DNA from: Chitinophaga arvensicola
GTDB taxonomy: Bacteria; Bacteroidota; Bacteroidia; Chitinophagales; Chitinophagaceae
Direction of reading: 5' to 3'
NCBI RefSeq assembly: GCF_900110835.1
Contig: NZ_FOJG01000002.1
Coordinates: forward strand, 806,001 to 870,000
Length of the DNA: 64,000 bases
Part shown: positions 52,778 to 63,797 of the stretch, one piece after another
Numbering within the stretch: position 1 is the first letter of the stretch
Layout of the letters: the number at the start of each line of letters is the position of its first letter
Program-made: the position numbers and the translations under genes
The notes under the pieces: model-generated
Databases searched by the model: none
Told to the model about the DNA's origin: nothing
Seen by the model: the letters and a program-made list of their open reading frames with translations, nothing else

Positions 52778-55700
52778 TTATTTCATCCAGCGCAGGCATT
52801 GTGCCGCCAGATCTTCATTTTCATCAGAAATCAGTTCCTCCGGCTTCCAGTCTTTTGCCAGGGCCGACAGGTTTATTCCTTTGTCCTTCATTTTGCGTAA
52901 TGTCTGTTGCAGCTGTTTCTTTTCAGGTGCTCCAATAGCCACTGGCCTGCGAAGCAACAACTGATCAAGGCACAACCAGGTAATATTGCGCAGCAGCAAT
53001 GCCTGTTCGCTGGCTGCCATCTTTTTACCGGAAGGCATATGCTTTAACAGGAACTCTGACAGGGTGCTGTATTTGTGCATATTCACCGGACCACCTTCCA
53101 TGAACTTCTCTGTGCGGTCATATGCTTCCGCGTCTACGATATTGTCAGGATCTACAGGAAGAATCTGTTGTTTGTACTTCGACATACGCTGACGGCCTTT
53201 TCTATCGCGAAGCAATATGTCTTCGGGGGAATTCGTCCGGTGAGTAGCGTATGCCGCATCATCGGGTGTTGCCGCCACCGGGGCTTCCGGTATATCCGTT
53301 ACCGTTACCCCTGCTGCTTTTTCAGCTACTGCTGCTTCCGGTGTTGCAGTTACAGTGTCCCTCACCACACGCGTATCAGTCAGTATTCTTCCGGGTACAG
53401 CGGGAATTTCATTCGACAGGCAATCTATTTCCTCCATCTGGCAACGTTGATGGAATTTGCTGTTGATCCAGCTGCCAAAATCAGATTCCCATTTATCTTT
53501 CACCTCGAAACAGGAAGGACTCACCTGGTTACAACCGGGATCAATGGCCGTATCGGAAACCGTATCCATGGTATCTATCTGTCCAAAAAGATAGCAGATC
53601 AGGCAGCATTGGATATGTGCATCATCGCCGCACACTGGTTTACAGGCAAGGTGCTGCAACCATCTGCGATAAAGGGTTTCAAACTCACAGAAGCTGCGCG
53701 GGCGTACCCATAGTATGTTTAACAGCACATGTGCAGGGGCTTCTTTGCGCAGCAGGTGCTCCATCATGGCCCGGGTAGTATCATTCCGGAAACGCACCGG
53801 CCAGCCAGGCAGTACGATGGTGGCTACAAAAGAATAGGGATCAGCAAATGGTATAACGGTGGTGACTAAACTCGGATGATCGGGCGGTGTATCGTAGCCA
53901 ACGATCTCTTCATTCCAGGGTAGTTCACACAACGGCTCCGGTTTGGCCGGTAGTAAACACTGACAATCATCATTATTCCTTGGCCGAAGCAGGATATGCT
54001 CTACCACATGCATGCCTTCATCATTGATAGCAGCGGCAGCACGATCGATGGCCGCCTGCATCGCAGGCAGGGAAGAATAACATTGCGGATTAAGTGCCAG
54101 TACATAGGTACCATCTACCAGTTCAATACCAAACGGACCACAACTTTCTCCCAGCGAAGGTTGATAATTATCTGTATTGGCCAATGCCGCACAAAACCTT
54201 TTGAATTCAAGCACAGCGGCTGCTAAACAATAGTACTGCGCAGCACTTTCCCATACAATGGCGCCCGGTTTGGCAACTGGTGGCGGTGCATCGCAATTAC
54301 AACCCGTTGTTTCATCGGGCAGTTCTTCCTGCGGTGTAAAACTGCTGTTATATAAGCGAAAAGAATACGTATAGCCGTAAGCGGTTTTCTCCCTTCGTAT
54401 CGGGTAATAAAGCGCCAGCTGCTGCCATTTCTTTATCCATTCGTCTTTGTCCTTATCTGATAAAACGCCGGTACCGGCAGGCTTATAATAACCGCTCAAG
54501 GTACCGTTGCCGGAAAGTTCAAAACGGGTTCCATCTTTACTGATGGCGTAATTGTTCCGGTTCCACAACAACGATAACACCTCAAACAACCAGTCTTCCT
54601 TAGCACCCGCCGCATTCGCATCGGTAGGATATTGCCGGGCGGAATACAACACCACTTCTCCGGCAGCCAGTATTTGCAGCTGAAAATAATTGCCTGCATA
54701 AAATGGGCTTACTTCCAATGTCACCTGGCAGGTACCGGATAACTGCTGACCAATTACCTGTAGCTGTTCCAGGTATTGCGTTCTATCCGATTCTGTATTG
54801 TAGGAGTAAGGATGTACGGCGAGACGATAACCTTTTTTCACCGCCTTAAAGCTGTAACAGGAGTCGTTCTTTACTTCTCCGTAATAGGCGCTGTTACCCC
54901 ATCGGGTGGCATCCAGCAATAATTCCAATCCAGTATACAAACCTTGTCCGGCAGCATCTTTCCCTTCCGTTCCCCAGGCGTCGGCAATGGAATTATAATG
55001 TGCAACACTCTCCAGTAAGACTTCATTCATTACCACCTGGTAGCGGCAACTGCATTCACTCAAACGCACCCCGCTGTTACCGGCGTACCTGGCCAGAGCG
55101 AGGAATAGCTGTAACCCTTCACAGGCGGAAGGCATATCAGTAAAACACTCGCAGAGTTTCCAGATCCTTTCCTTCCGGGTAATATCGTACAGGCTAACCC
55201 GTAGCCGCTGTACATTACTCAGCCAATGATAGGGAAAGCTGCGCATAATATGCGGCACAATGGCCAGCAGGGCAGCGTTTCCGCCAAACTGTGTAATGGT
55301 GGCTGCGGGCACAATGGCCAGTGGTATGTTTTTCGGATCTGCTGCCGGCGTTCCTTCCAGGAGAATGCTGCTGCCGTAAGCAGCAGGATCTCCGGCAATA
55401 TGTACCAGTTGCAGGTATTGCTGCTGAAAAGCACTGATGGCTTCTGCAGCCGAGCGGTAAGATTTATAGCTCCGCAAATATTCCGTTTCAACAGTGGGAT
55501 AACCTGGCGCCTTGTAAGTTTTTTCAATACCCCGGATCACATAGTAATAGCTTATTGCCTGTGTCTGGGGATCTTTTACACAGGTCACCACATCCTCCCC
55601 TCCCATACAGATTTCGAGGTAATCGATTCCCTGCTGATCAATACTGCGCAGCGTACTCAGTTTATCCGTTGCCGTAGCTTTATCCGCAAAGGTTTTAGGA

Positions 55701-58700
55701 TACCTTGCCATGCAACCCGTTTTATTAATGACGCGGTATACATAGGTATCCAGCTGATTACCATCGGTTCCGGTGGTGCTGGTAGCATGAATATATCCGG
55801 AGATATCAGCCGGAACGTGACCACTTCTGAGTTGCGCCATCGACAGGGCCTGTTGCAGTTTGCCGGAAGCCGCTGCGGTGGCAGTCAGTTTGGTATTCAA
55901 TGCCGCATGCTGCAAAGCAGGGCGGGCGCCCTTTTCTGTTTGCAATTCCAATCCATCCAGGGAAGCTGTAAAATGATCCATGGCTGTTTGTGCCAGTTCA
56001 TCGGTAGTATACTCAGTATCGCTGTTAAACGCATATGGCTTTCCTTCCATTCCCTGCAACTGCACCTTGTATTTCCAGGCAGCAGGCTGTTTCGAGTAAG
56101 ATACCTGGTACAATTGTGCCTGTACAATCTGCTGAATATGCAGCACCGTATTTTCTGCCTGGAGTTCCTCATCAAACAAGCCGGGATGAGTGGCTTTTAC
56201 ATCGCTTCGTTCTACCAGTACTATTTCGTACCTGCCATCCGGATTTTGCCGTACCAGGTAGCTGGTGGGAGCGGCGGCCAGTTGCAACAGCAGGTGAAAT
56301 TCATCAGTTGCCTGTTGCTCGCTTTTCACGAGTGTGGCAGAAGTGAACATGATAAAGGCGTCTTCTTCAATACTGATCTGCACCTGCAATTTGCCGCCTT
56401 TCTGCTGAATATTATCTGCCTGGAAAGCATCCAGGTTGATGAAGGTGGTATGTGTGGCATTAACCGGCAATAAATGAAGCGATGGCAGTTCCTGTGGGGG
56501 CGACACCTGCCAGTCGTCTTCTTTTACTTCTGCCAGCAGTGCATCAGTAGCAGCTACAGCTCCCGGCTGATCCGGATAGGCTGTATGGGAATGTAGTAGC
56601 AGCTTTCCGTCTGCACCTGTTACTTCAATAAAGTGATCATAACGGCTGATCTCTGTGGCCCCGCTGAGAGGTGGCTCCGCAAAATACGCCTGTATCTGTT
56701 GCAGGCGTTGATCCCTTTCTTCCGGCGTAGCCGCCGGGATAGCCAGGGAAGCGTACCCGGCGCTCAGGGGCACTTTTACACCGTATTCGCTTTTCACTAC
56801 ATCATCTGTCCGGATCAGCTTTTCCGGATGTTGCAGCTGTTGGGCCAGTTGTACCAGTGCTGCAGACGCATCCGCTGCTGTTACATAGTTCGCTGTTCTA
56901 AATAATACCTGGTCTTCCGCATCGCGGATTTCTGCGTAAAAGTAGGTTTCATAAGGTCCTACTATAAAGGGGCATAAGTAATGACGATTTCTTTTATCGA
57001 TACCTGCCAGTGCGAGCACCCGTTGCTCATAACCGGAAGTATTGGAAGTATTCCATTTGTTAACGCGGTAATCGTACGCTTTCCCACGGTTGCTGCTGAA
57101 CACATCGTACCCCGAAAGAAAACTCGCCTTAGCGCGCAGCCCTTTATCTGCTGCAGCCTGCCGGTCGTTGATACCATATAACACCAACGCATAATCGGTG
57201 AATGTTTCTGCAAAACGGGCCAGCAAATGATTCAGCATCGTTTCACGACGCTGCTGATACAGGGCTTTGTCTTCCACAATCTTCCGGAGGTAGCCCTGGT
57301 AATCTGCCAGGCTGAACACCACATCAAACGCATACTGATCTTTGTTGGCGGAATTCTTAAAACCAAACGGGCGCAGGTTTTCCGTGTATGCGGCCAGGAA
57401 AATGGCCGATTGTGCCGCCTCTTTTGCCTTCTGCTGTGAAGGATAATAACGGCAGCCAAGCAATACATAGTCCCTCCCCGGCGTGGCAATCACGAAACAC
57501 CAGCAACTATCCCCGAACAGGTAAGTCGTAATGTTGGCGTTGTTATCACGGTTGGTCATATCCAGCATCAACTGCTCAACGGCTGTATTCCGGGCAGTGA
57601 GATAGTCGAAGCTGTAATATTTATTCCGCCAGCGCTGGATCACATCCTTTTTAACGGTAACGCCCGTATGTAGTTCATTCAGGATTTCCCGCGCTACCGG
57701 CAGCATCAGGGTATCATTTTGTTTCCAGCCCAGATCGGCATAGAAACCGCCCTGCTGAAAACGTAATAGTTTGTCGAGGTCGGGAACATCGGTGATGCCA
57801 CCGCTGAAATAAGTCTGGGGAGTAGCATCCGGCGACATGGAAAAAAGATCCCGGAGGTGTTGTAATTGCCCAAGATAATCAGCCAGCAGCTGATCAAAGA
57901 ACAACAGGAAGCCTTTCAGCTGCCATGCCTGCACTTTACGCAGCGGCGAAGCATCGTTGCCCAGTTCTCCGTCGCCGATCCCATATACCCTGGGAAAATC
58001 GCGTTGCAGGGAGTAATAGTTGCCGAGGTCTTCCCGGTAAAATCCAGCCGGCACCGGCTGATCCAGGTAGGCGGAAGTAGCCTCGTACCATACTTTGGTC
58101 CCATTCAGCAAAGCGCCGTTTAAATATTGCTGCAGATTATTACCATCAAAAGTAAAGGTGGCACTGCCGCGTTTAAATACAAAACGGCTGAGCGCCAGCG
58201 ACAACACCGGCAGATGCCCTGTCAGCAATGGGAGAATCCAGGCTTTGCCCAGCGTGGAAGCCGACGGCGAAGTACTGCCACTCACGTAACCGGCTATACT
58301 GAGACCGGAAACAGTGGCAATTCCCGCTACGTCAAACATCACATGATATACGTCGGACACGTGTATTTCGGTGGGCCGGGTGATGGCATTCAGTTCGGTG
58401 GTGTCAATGAAACCATGACTGCCGGCAGCGTAAGCCCTGCCCGCAAAAATATCTTCCATCGCCACCTGCTTTTCCTGTAACATCTGTTGCAGGGTATAAA
58501 AGGTCACCCGGGGAGAGAAAAAGTTATAGAGCCTTAACACCAGTTCATTCAGTACTGTAGTCAGGTCTGCCCCCTCTTCCAGCTGAATTTCTGTGCACAC
58601 ACCTATCTCCTCGTGACACAGGATAGTAATATTGTAAAAATCTTCACACAGGTTACGGTGCGCCATCAACGCCCTGCGAATCTTTTCTTTCAGATCACTG

Positions 58701-59260
58701 AGCGCCTGCGCTCTCTCCTGGCTGTCTTCCGGCAGCGTTTCCGGTTCAATGAAAATATTGTATAAGCCATTTAATTCCACCAGGGTGATATCGTCCTGAT
58801 ACCCTTCCTGAAAGTCCTTTCCACGGCACATAAGACTATTCTCTCCTGCTGCCGACCAATGTATTTCAGGTGGTACATCGCCGGCGATTTCCAGCCATGC
58901 ATTGCGCACACCATCAATATCCATCAGCAATTTTCGGTAATCGGTGATGGTGAGTGGGTTCACGGTCAGTATCCGTGCGGGAGTGAAAAAATTGTCTTCT
59001 TTCTGCGCACCACCGGGATTCATACTCAGCAGGTCTTCAAAAGGCAAACTGGTTCTGTATCCCATGTCCAGCAGCGAATAACACAGCACTTCGAGGATGG
59101 TGATGCCCGGATCATGCGCGTTATGATCTGTCCAGATCTTACCGGAAAGTTGGCCCAGGTAGCCGATGCCTTCACTCCGGAGTGTTTCAAAATCCAGCTC
59201 CGTTGGAAATGCAGGATCATTTTTTTTGATCACATTTTTTGTATTGATGTCCTCAGCCAT
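52778..59260 (-). CDS. Giant eCIS baseplate protein (Afp12-like) with internal repeated beta units
   Basis: A 2160-residue protein. The start has TELDFETLRSEGIGYLGQL followed by TDHNAHDPGITILEVLCYSL, a signature of the second baseplate-J-like subunit in Afp/PVC-type systems. From about 580 to 1565 there are six or more related segments of about 40 residues that alternate (Y/W)xF with a Gly turn, LxS/R, and a (Y)(P/T/S)-containing stretch with a helix (for example ETYFYAEIRDAEDQVLFRT), resembling YegP/DUF1508-type units. The C-terminal part returns to baseplate-like sequence (HILLRPRNND near 1740). Typical Afp12 proteins are near 1000 residues, so this one is very enlarged. Confidence 0.83.
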   Translation of the reverse strand: MAEDINTKNVIKKNDPAFPTELDFETLRSEGIGYLGQLSGKIWTDHNAHDPGITILEVLCYSLLDMGYRTSLPFEDLLSMNPGGAQKEDNFFTPARILTVNPLTITDYRKLLMDIDGVRNAWLEIAGDVPPEIHWSAAGENSLMCRGKDFQEGYQDDITLVELNGLYNIFIEPETLPEDSQERAQALSDLKEKIRRALMAHRNLCEDFYNITILCHEEIGVCTEIQLEEGADLTTVLNELVLRLYNFFSPRVTFYTLQQMLQEKQVAMEDIFAGRAYAAGSHGFIDTTELNAITRPTEIHVSDVYHVMFDVAGIATVSGLSIAGYVSGSTSPSASTLGKAWILPLLTGHLPVLSLALSRFVFKRGSATFTFDGNNLQQYLNGALLNGTKVWYEATSAYLDQPVPAGFYREDLGNYYSLQRDFPRVYGIGDGELGNDASPLRKVQAWQLKGFLLFFDQLLADYLGQLQHLRDLFSMSPDATPQTYFSGGITDVPDLDKLLRFQQGGFYADLGWKQNDTLMLPVAREILNELHTGVTVKKDVIQRWRNKYYSFDYLTARNTAVEQLMLDMTNRDNNANITTYLFGDSCWCFVIATPGRDYVLLGCRYYPSQQKAKEAAQSAIFLAAYTENLRPFGFKNSANKDQYAFDVVFSLADYQGYLRKIVEDKALYQQRRETMLNHLLARFAETFTDYALVLYGINDRQAAADKGLRAKASFLSGYDVFSSNRGKAYDYRVNKWNTSNTSGYEQRVLALAGIDKRNRHYLCPFIVGPYETYFYAEIRDAEDQVLFRTANYVTAADASAALVQLAQQLQHPEKLIRTDDVVKSEYGVKVPLSAGYASLAIPAATPEERDQRLQQIQAYFAEPPLSGATEISRYDHFIEVTGADGKLLLHSHTAYPDQPGAVAATDALLAEVKEDDWQVSPPQELPSLHLLPVNATHTTFINLDAFQADNIQQKGGKLQVQISIEEDAFIMFTSATLVKSEQQATDEFHLLLQLAAAPTSYLVRQNPDGRYEIVLVERSDVKATHPGLFDEELQAENTVLHIQQIVQAQLYQVSYSKQPAAWKYKVQLQGMEGKPYAFNSDTEYTTDELAQTAMDHFTASLDGLELQTEKGARPALQHAALNTKLTATAAASGKLQQALSMAQLRSGHVPADISGYIHATSTTGTDGNQLDTYVYRVINKTGCMARYPKTFADKATATDKLSTLRSIDQQGIDYLEICMGGEDVVTCVKDPQTQAISYYYVIRGIEKTYKAPGYPTVETEYLRSYKSYRSAAEAISAFQQQYLQLVHIAGDPAAYGSSILLEGTPAADPKNIPLAIVPAATITQFGGNAALLAIVPHIMRSFPYHWLSNVQRLRVSLYDITRKERIWKLCECFTDMPSACEGLQLFLALARYAGNSGVRLSECSCRYQVVMNEVLLESVAHYNSIADAWGTEGKDAAGQGLYTGLELLLDATRWGNSAYYGEVKNDSCYSFKAVKKGYRLAVHPYSYNTESDRTQYLEQLQVIGQQLSGTCQVTLEVSPFYAGNYFQLQILAAGEVVLYSARQYPTDANAAGAKEDWLFEVLSLLWNRNNYAISKDGTRFELSGNGTLSGYYKPAGTGVLSDKDKDEWIKKWQQLALYYPIRREKTAYGYTYSFRLYNSSFTPQEELPDETTGCNCDAPPPVAKPGAIVWESAAQYYCLAAAVLEFKRFCAALANTDNYQPSLGESCGPFGIELVDGTYVLALNPQCYSSLPAMQAAIDRAAAAINDEGMHVVEHILLRPRNNDDCQCLLPAKPEPLCELPWNEEIVGYDTPPDHPSLVTTVIPFADPYSFVATIVLPGWPVRFRNDTTRAMMEHLLRKEAPAHVLLNILWVRPRSFCEFETLYRRWLQHLACKPVCGDDAHIQCCLICYLFGQIDTMDTVSDTAIDPGCNQVSPSCFEVKDKWESDFGSWINSKFHQRCQMEEIDCLSNEIPAVPGRILTDTRVVRDTVTATPEAAVAEKAAGVTVTDIPEAPVAATPDDAAYATHRTNSPEDILLRDRKGRQRMSKYKQQILPVDPDNIVDAEAYDRTEKFMEGGPVNMHKYSTLSEFLLKHMPSGKKMAASEQALLLRNITWLCLDQLLLRRPVAIGAPEKKQLQQTLRKMKDKGINLSALAKDWKPEELISDENEDLAAQCLRWMK

Positions 59261-59270
59261 AACAATGTAA

Positions 59271-62200
59271 TTAGTTGATGATAGGACCTTGTGGCTCTTC
59301 AGGCGGCGCCTGTATTGCCTTACAAGGTGGTATCAGGGGTTCCGGAATGTTGCAGTCGGTTTCCTGCGGGGCTTCATAGATAGCGGCATCGCGGCAGTCC
59401 CCGGTCTTTTCTAAGCTCACGTTGATATCGCCACTTACCAGGATAGAACGGGGCGTGTGTGGTTCCATATCCGCAGCTGGCGAAGACTCCAGTTCATGCT
59501 GCATCGTCAGACAAATAACATAGTCCACATAATCCAGCTGCTCTACAAATCTCACCACATCAGCCTGGTGCACGATCTGACCAAAGGATAGTTTATCCAG
59601 CTTTCCTATCGCCCAGGGGGCGAAAAATTCCTGCAGGTCTGTTTTCAGCTTATCCGTATAGTATTTCTCGTCTTTTCCTTTATAGATTTTTATAGTGATA
59701 TCCACTTTCACCTTTTCATACCTTGGATTCGTCACTTTGAGTCTTACGAACGGCGAAGAACGTTGCTTCAGATAGGTATGTATTTTCTCCAGTAAACTCA
59801 ACGGCACCTTGGGTTCCATGAGATTACCCGCTGAGAGCTGCCGCAGATCAGGGATCACCGCTACTACAATATAACCGCCGGCAGCAATACAATCCCGCTG
59901 GTATTTAATCGCGCCCAACCCCAGGGTATGGTTCACACATTTTGCTTTATAAAGTTGCGGAAAAGCTTCCAGCGTAAGTCTTTCGTAATCGAACGACTGT
60001 ATAGCCCGTCCCTTATGCCGCAGGTGTTCACTGACGCGGATATAAAAGTGTCCGTCTGCTTCCGGCAAACGGCCGTTGAAGCCATCATAAGGTTGCGTCA
60101 CTGTTTTGATATGTGCATCCGCATCCGCGAGTTTGGTGATGCCACCGGCCTTCAATACTTCACCCAGGCGCATCACATCGTTTTCCGGCATCACACTAAA
60201 GGTGGCAAGCACCGCTTGTGTATGCACACCAATGGTTTCACAGATCGCCTGTACATTTTCCCCGATAGCGGCTTTCAACCAATACGTACCGGCAGGCATG
60301 ATGGTATTGACGGTATTGATATCGCCGGGTACAGCAATATTGATGACGCCTGAACGCGTAAGTTCATCGGTATCGTCTTTAATCACCTCAAAGCCTTTAC
60401 GCAATGGTTTCCAGCTATTGCTGGCCAGGTAGTACCAGTTCACCGTTGCTTTATCGGATTCGGAATCTGCGGTGGCTTCTGCCAGTTGGAACAGGAGATT
60501 CAGGTTGCCGTAGGGTTGCAGTTTACTCAACCCCACAAACAAAGTACCTTCATCACAAAATACCGGCAGCAAAGGAGGTGTCAGTTCCAGCACTTCTTCT
60601 TTGAAGGTATCTTCAAAAGGATAGAGGTGCAGCAACTGTACATCTTCCCTGATAGCAGTAGCACTGTAATCAAGGGAAATCTGGCTGATAACGGGCGTCC
60701 AGGGTTCATTGGGAATAATGGCAGACAAGGTGTCGGTATCGGTCACCGATGTTTTGATGGAATCCAGTTTCTTTTTCACGTCGTCTGCCAGCCAGGTAAG
60801 TCCTTTGAAGCCTTCAAAGAAACCATGGCGCACAGGAAAGTCGGGCGCATTCGGTCCCCTGGAAATGTAGCGGATAGTTAATGCATCCACGGCAGGCGGA
60901 TGCCAGACCCAGGGCGACAAACCGTCGCCGGGGATCATGCTGTCCAGCCCACGCGCAGGATCATTGATATATTTATTCAGGCTGTCAGCATCAGTGGAGG
61001 CATCATCTACCAATTGTTTCAGCTCTTTCAAATTAAATACCACCGGCGCTCCTACTGAATTGTAATAAGCGGCGGTATCGATCCGGTTCTTTGGGTCTTT
61101 GGGATTGTCCAGCAGGCGGTTGAAGGCGGTCATTTGCCTGGCCAGCACAAATGCATAGTCCTTATGTAGAAAATCCTGGTTAGAGAGTGTTATTTTGGCA
61201 AAATAATCACGGGTATCGGCATTATATCTGGCTACTTTATCGCTTGTGAGACTGAATTCAGTTTTATAGCTCGCGTCTGCGGGCTTAGCCAGGGCTGTCG
61301 AATAACCATATACTTTACCGGGGTCACAGGTATTATCTCCAGCCGGCTGGAAAAGTGCCTCAGGTCCCGCGCTGCTTTCAAACCATTTGCCATCCTGCAA
61401 AACATATTTACGGACCTTAAAATCAGCTTCCAGCAAGCCTCCCTGTATGTAGCCACCATAGTAAGTGGCAAAATTCGACGGCTTATCCTTCCAGTTCATA
61501 TTCACATTCACATGATCCCATTTCTTCCCGAATATTTCCGTAGAGCCGATGTAGAAACTCGGACCTTTAGCCAATGTCGAAAATTTCTTCTTCCCATCCA
61601 GTATCTCAAAATCAATAAGCGAAGGACGGGTACCAAAGGGATAAACAGGTGCATTTACATCCTGTACGGTTTCGTCATTTTGTACAATAATATTTTTAAC
61701 TCCGCAAACATCTACTTTGATGGTAACATCGGAAATGCGGAAATCGCGGAGGAAATGATACAGTGCAATAGCGGTGGCGGTATTCTCCTGCTGCCGCTCC
61801 AGTACGCAGCGGTTACAATCCTGGCCGCCCACGTCATCAAGAAACTCATCCAGGTCCAGCTTTATCTGCTGATCTACTTCCACCCGTAATACCGGTAAGG
61901 TGGTATTATAATTTCCGTTGAGTGCTTTCTTATCATAAAAAGTCACCGCAGGAACTTCCGGTGGTAAAGTGACCACCAATGTGAGCTTATAACCAGGGGC
62001 AGTTTTTGCAATACTAATAACGGCTAGTTCCGGTGGTGCAATCCATTCCTTCTCGCCGCTAAAAAACAGCTGGAATACCTTGCGTTTTTTAAACAGCACT
62101 TTTACAGCTGCGGGTAAATTATTTATGATATTTAATTGCGTTGCATGGTCTGGATTTCCATCGATCAGCACGGCCCTGGCGCCATCTCCGGCAAATTCTG

Positions 62201-63755
62201 TTTTCGACAGCGTATCGCGCAATGTACCAATGCTATCGGAGTTTACACCCATTTGCTCCGCCTGTGCAATAAGGTCATCCGATAAGAAAATATAGGTATT
62301 GGAGAGCACCTTCTGCAACTCGTTCAGATAGCCGTTATCAAAGAGTAATACGCCTTCGGGAGATGTGGGGCAATTACCCGTTTCCGGAATAATAATACAA
62401 TCAATGTTCACCGTAATTTTGCGGGTTCCTTCCTGTAGTAATAACACCGGGGACGCCAGCATAAAACCTAAACGGGCATAAGGATGCTGTACCGGTTGTG
62501 TTTTACCCGGGGCAATAAATTTACTGTAGCGGGAACCGGCGGTAAACCAGTTCTTCGGCGCGCCGTCCTGAAAGGGCTTACTCACACCATCCGCCATATT
62601 GGCCTGGGTAGCGATATATACTCCTTCTATAAAATCTTTTTCATAGCACAGCGTTTGCCCGTTCTGTTGCTTCTTTCTGAAGGCTGTCAGCGGGTTTACA
62701 TACAGGGTGCGTAAACTGGAGATGATGGCATTGTCTACCACAATTTCATCTGCCAGCTGAAACAGCACATCAGATTTATTTTTATCCTTCCCATCGCGGA
62801 GGGAAGTACCTTTTGGCAGCAGGTATTGCGGGAAAGGTTGCTGCAGCTCAAACACCACATGCGCCTGATCCGGCGTGAGGGGTTTAGGAACCAGTCCCAG
62901 TACCCGCTGGAAGAAAAAGTCGAGATGTTTCTGGGTAAACCCGTTCAGTTGCTCCTGTGTATGACCAAAAAGATACAGGAAAGCAAAGAGCAGTCCCAGG
63001 TGCGGTGTATGTTGCTGTTTATAGGTTTCATTCAGGGGTTGCAGGCTTTCCGCAATGCTGTCCGGCGCCAGTGCGGCAATCGCGGCAACGGCATCTATAA
63101 ATGGCTGAAACACGGACTGGTAAGCCTGTAACAGCAGCAGCGCCTTCTCCCGGGAGGTGGCGGCATACTGAAAACTCTCATTCCATTCCAGGTAGGAAAA
63201 CACCGGATCAATGTTCCAGATGTCGTTGTTCTTTATTTCTGAAAGGTCGAGCGGGCGCACACAAAAATGCTTTACGGCGCCATTGGTAAATTGGATAAAA
63301 CGGGACAAGGGTGTCCGTAACTTCTGCTGGATAATAGCTTCTATCTTACGTTCCATGGCCAGGCCGGTACCATGAAAACTCACCTGCCACTGTGCAACGG
63401 GCACAATAACATCATAATATAAAAAGTCGATCAGGAGTTGAATGGTATCTTTTACGGGGTGTGCATATACCTGTTTTACATATCCTTCAAAATCGTCGTT
63501 TAACTGGCTGGTATTTGTTTTTGCCAGTTGCGCCAGCAGGAACGGGAGGCTGTTCCGGAAAAAAGGCTGCCAGTCGCTGATCAGCGTGGCGCCCTGGTAT
63601 TGATAATAATTGACCTGCGGCGCCATCTGTACAAAATAATGGAGCAGGTCGGCGAGCTTTCTCCCGTCTATCGGTGCGGAGGCTGCATCCAGGGCCGGTA
63701 GTTGCCGGTTACGCTGGCTGATGCCTGGTTCATATTGAAAAGGATGTACGATCAT
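59271..63755 (-). CDS. Baseplate J/gp47-like protein (Afp11-like)
   Basis: A 1494-residue protein. The C-terminal region carries the classical baseplate-J signature HLRHKGRAIQSFDYERLTLE followed by AFPQLYKAKCVNHTLG (about 1270-1310), and KVTNPRYEKVKVDITI near 1350. The N-terminal half (EPGISQRNRQLP, then long helical and beta regions) is the enlarged form seen in Bacteroidota eCIS loci. In the particle it should connect the tube-sheath base with the wedge. It starts 42 bp after the gp25-like gene and overlaps nothing; 10 bp separate it from the next baseplate gene. Confidence 0.85.
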   Translation of the reverse strand: MIVHPFQYEPGISQRNRQLPALDAASAPIDGRKLADLLHYFVQMAPQVNYYQYQGATLISDWQPFFRNSLPFLLAQLAKTNTSQLNDDFEGYVKQVYAHPVKDTIQLLIDFLYYDVIVPVAQWQVSFHGTGLAMERKIEAIIQQKLRTPLSRFIQFTNGAVKHFCVRPLDLSEIKNNDIWNIDPVFSYLEWNESFQYAATSREKALLLLQAYQSVFQPFIDAVAAIAALAPDSIAESLQPLNETYKQQHTPHLGLLFAFLYLFGHTQEQLNGFTQKHLDFFFQRVLGLVPKPLTPDQAHVVFELQQPFPQYLLPKGTSLRDGKDKNKSDVLFQLADEIVVDNAIISSLRTLYVNPLTAFRKKQQNGQTLCYEKDFIEGVYIATQANMADGVSKPFQDGAPKNWFTAGSRYSKFIAPGKTQPVQHPYARLGFMLASPVLLLQEGTRKITVNIDCIIIPETGNCPTSPEGVLLFDNGYLNELQKVLSNTYIFLSDDLIAQAEQMGVNSDSIGTLRDTLSKTEFAGDGARAVLIDGNPDHATQLNIINNLPAAVKVLFKKRKVFQLFFSGEKEWIAPPELAVISIAKTAPGYKLTLVVTLPPEVPAVTFYDKKALNGNYNTTLPVLRVEVDQQIKLDLDEFLDDVGGQDCNRCVLERQQENTATAIALYHFLRDFRISDVTIKVDVCGVKNIIVQNDETVQDVNAPVYPFGTRPSLIDFEILDGKKKFSTLAKGPSFYIGSTEIFGKKWDHVNVNMNWKDKPSNFATYYGGYIQGGLLEADFKVRKYVLQDGKWFESSAGPEALFQPAGDNTCDPGKVYGYSTALAKPADASYKTEFSLTSDKVARYNADTRDYFAKITLSNQDFLHKDYAFVLARQMTAFNRLLDNPKDPKNRIDTAAYYNSVGAPVVFNLKELKQLVDDASTDADSLNKYINDPARGLDSMIPGDGLSPWVWHPPAVDALTIRYISRGPNAPDFPVRHGFFEGFKGLTWLADDVKKKLDSIKTSVTDTDTLSAIIPNEPWTPVISQISLDYSATAIREDVQLLHLYPFEDTFKEEVLELTPPLLPVFCDEGTLFVGLSKLQPYGNLNLLFQLAEATADSESDKATVNWYYLASNSWKPLRKGFEVIKDDTDELTRSGVINIAVPGDINTVNTIMPAGTYWLKAAIGENVQAICETIGVHTQAVLATFSVMPENDVMRLGEVLKAGGITKLADADAHIKTVTQPYDGFNGRLPEADGHFYIRVSEHLRHKGRAIQSFDYERLTLEAFPQLYKAKCVNHTLGLGAIKYQRDCIAAGGYIVVAVIPDLRQLSAGNLMEPKVPLSLLEKIHTYLKQRSSPFVRLKVTNPRYEKVKVDITIKIYKGKDEKYYTDKLKTDLQEFFAPWAIGKLDKLSFGQIVHQADVVRFVEQLDYVDYVICLTMQHELESSPAADMEPHTPRSILVSGDINVSLEKTGDCRDAAIYEAPQETDCNIPEPLIPPCKAIQAPPEEPQGPIIN

Positions 63756-63797
63756 GATTTAACTGATTAATTGATGGCCCTGTTACCGTGGTGGCGG

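Noticed and set aside
54496..54699. Small frames inside the giant baseplate gene
   Set aside because: They overlap an uninterrupted frame with baseplate signatures and lack any independent support.
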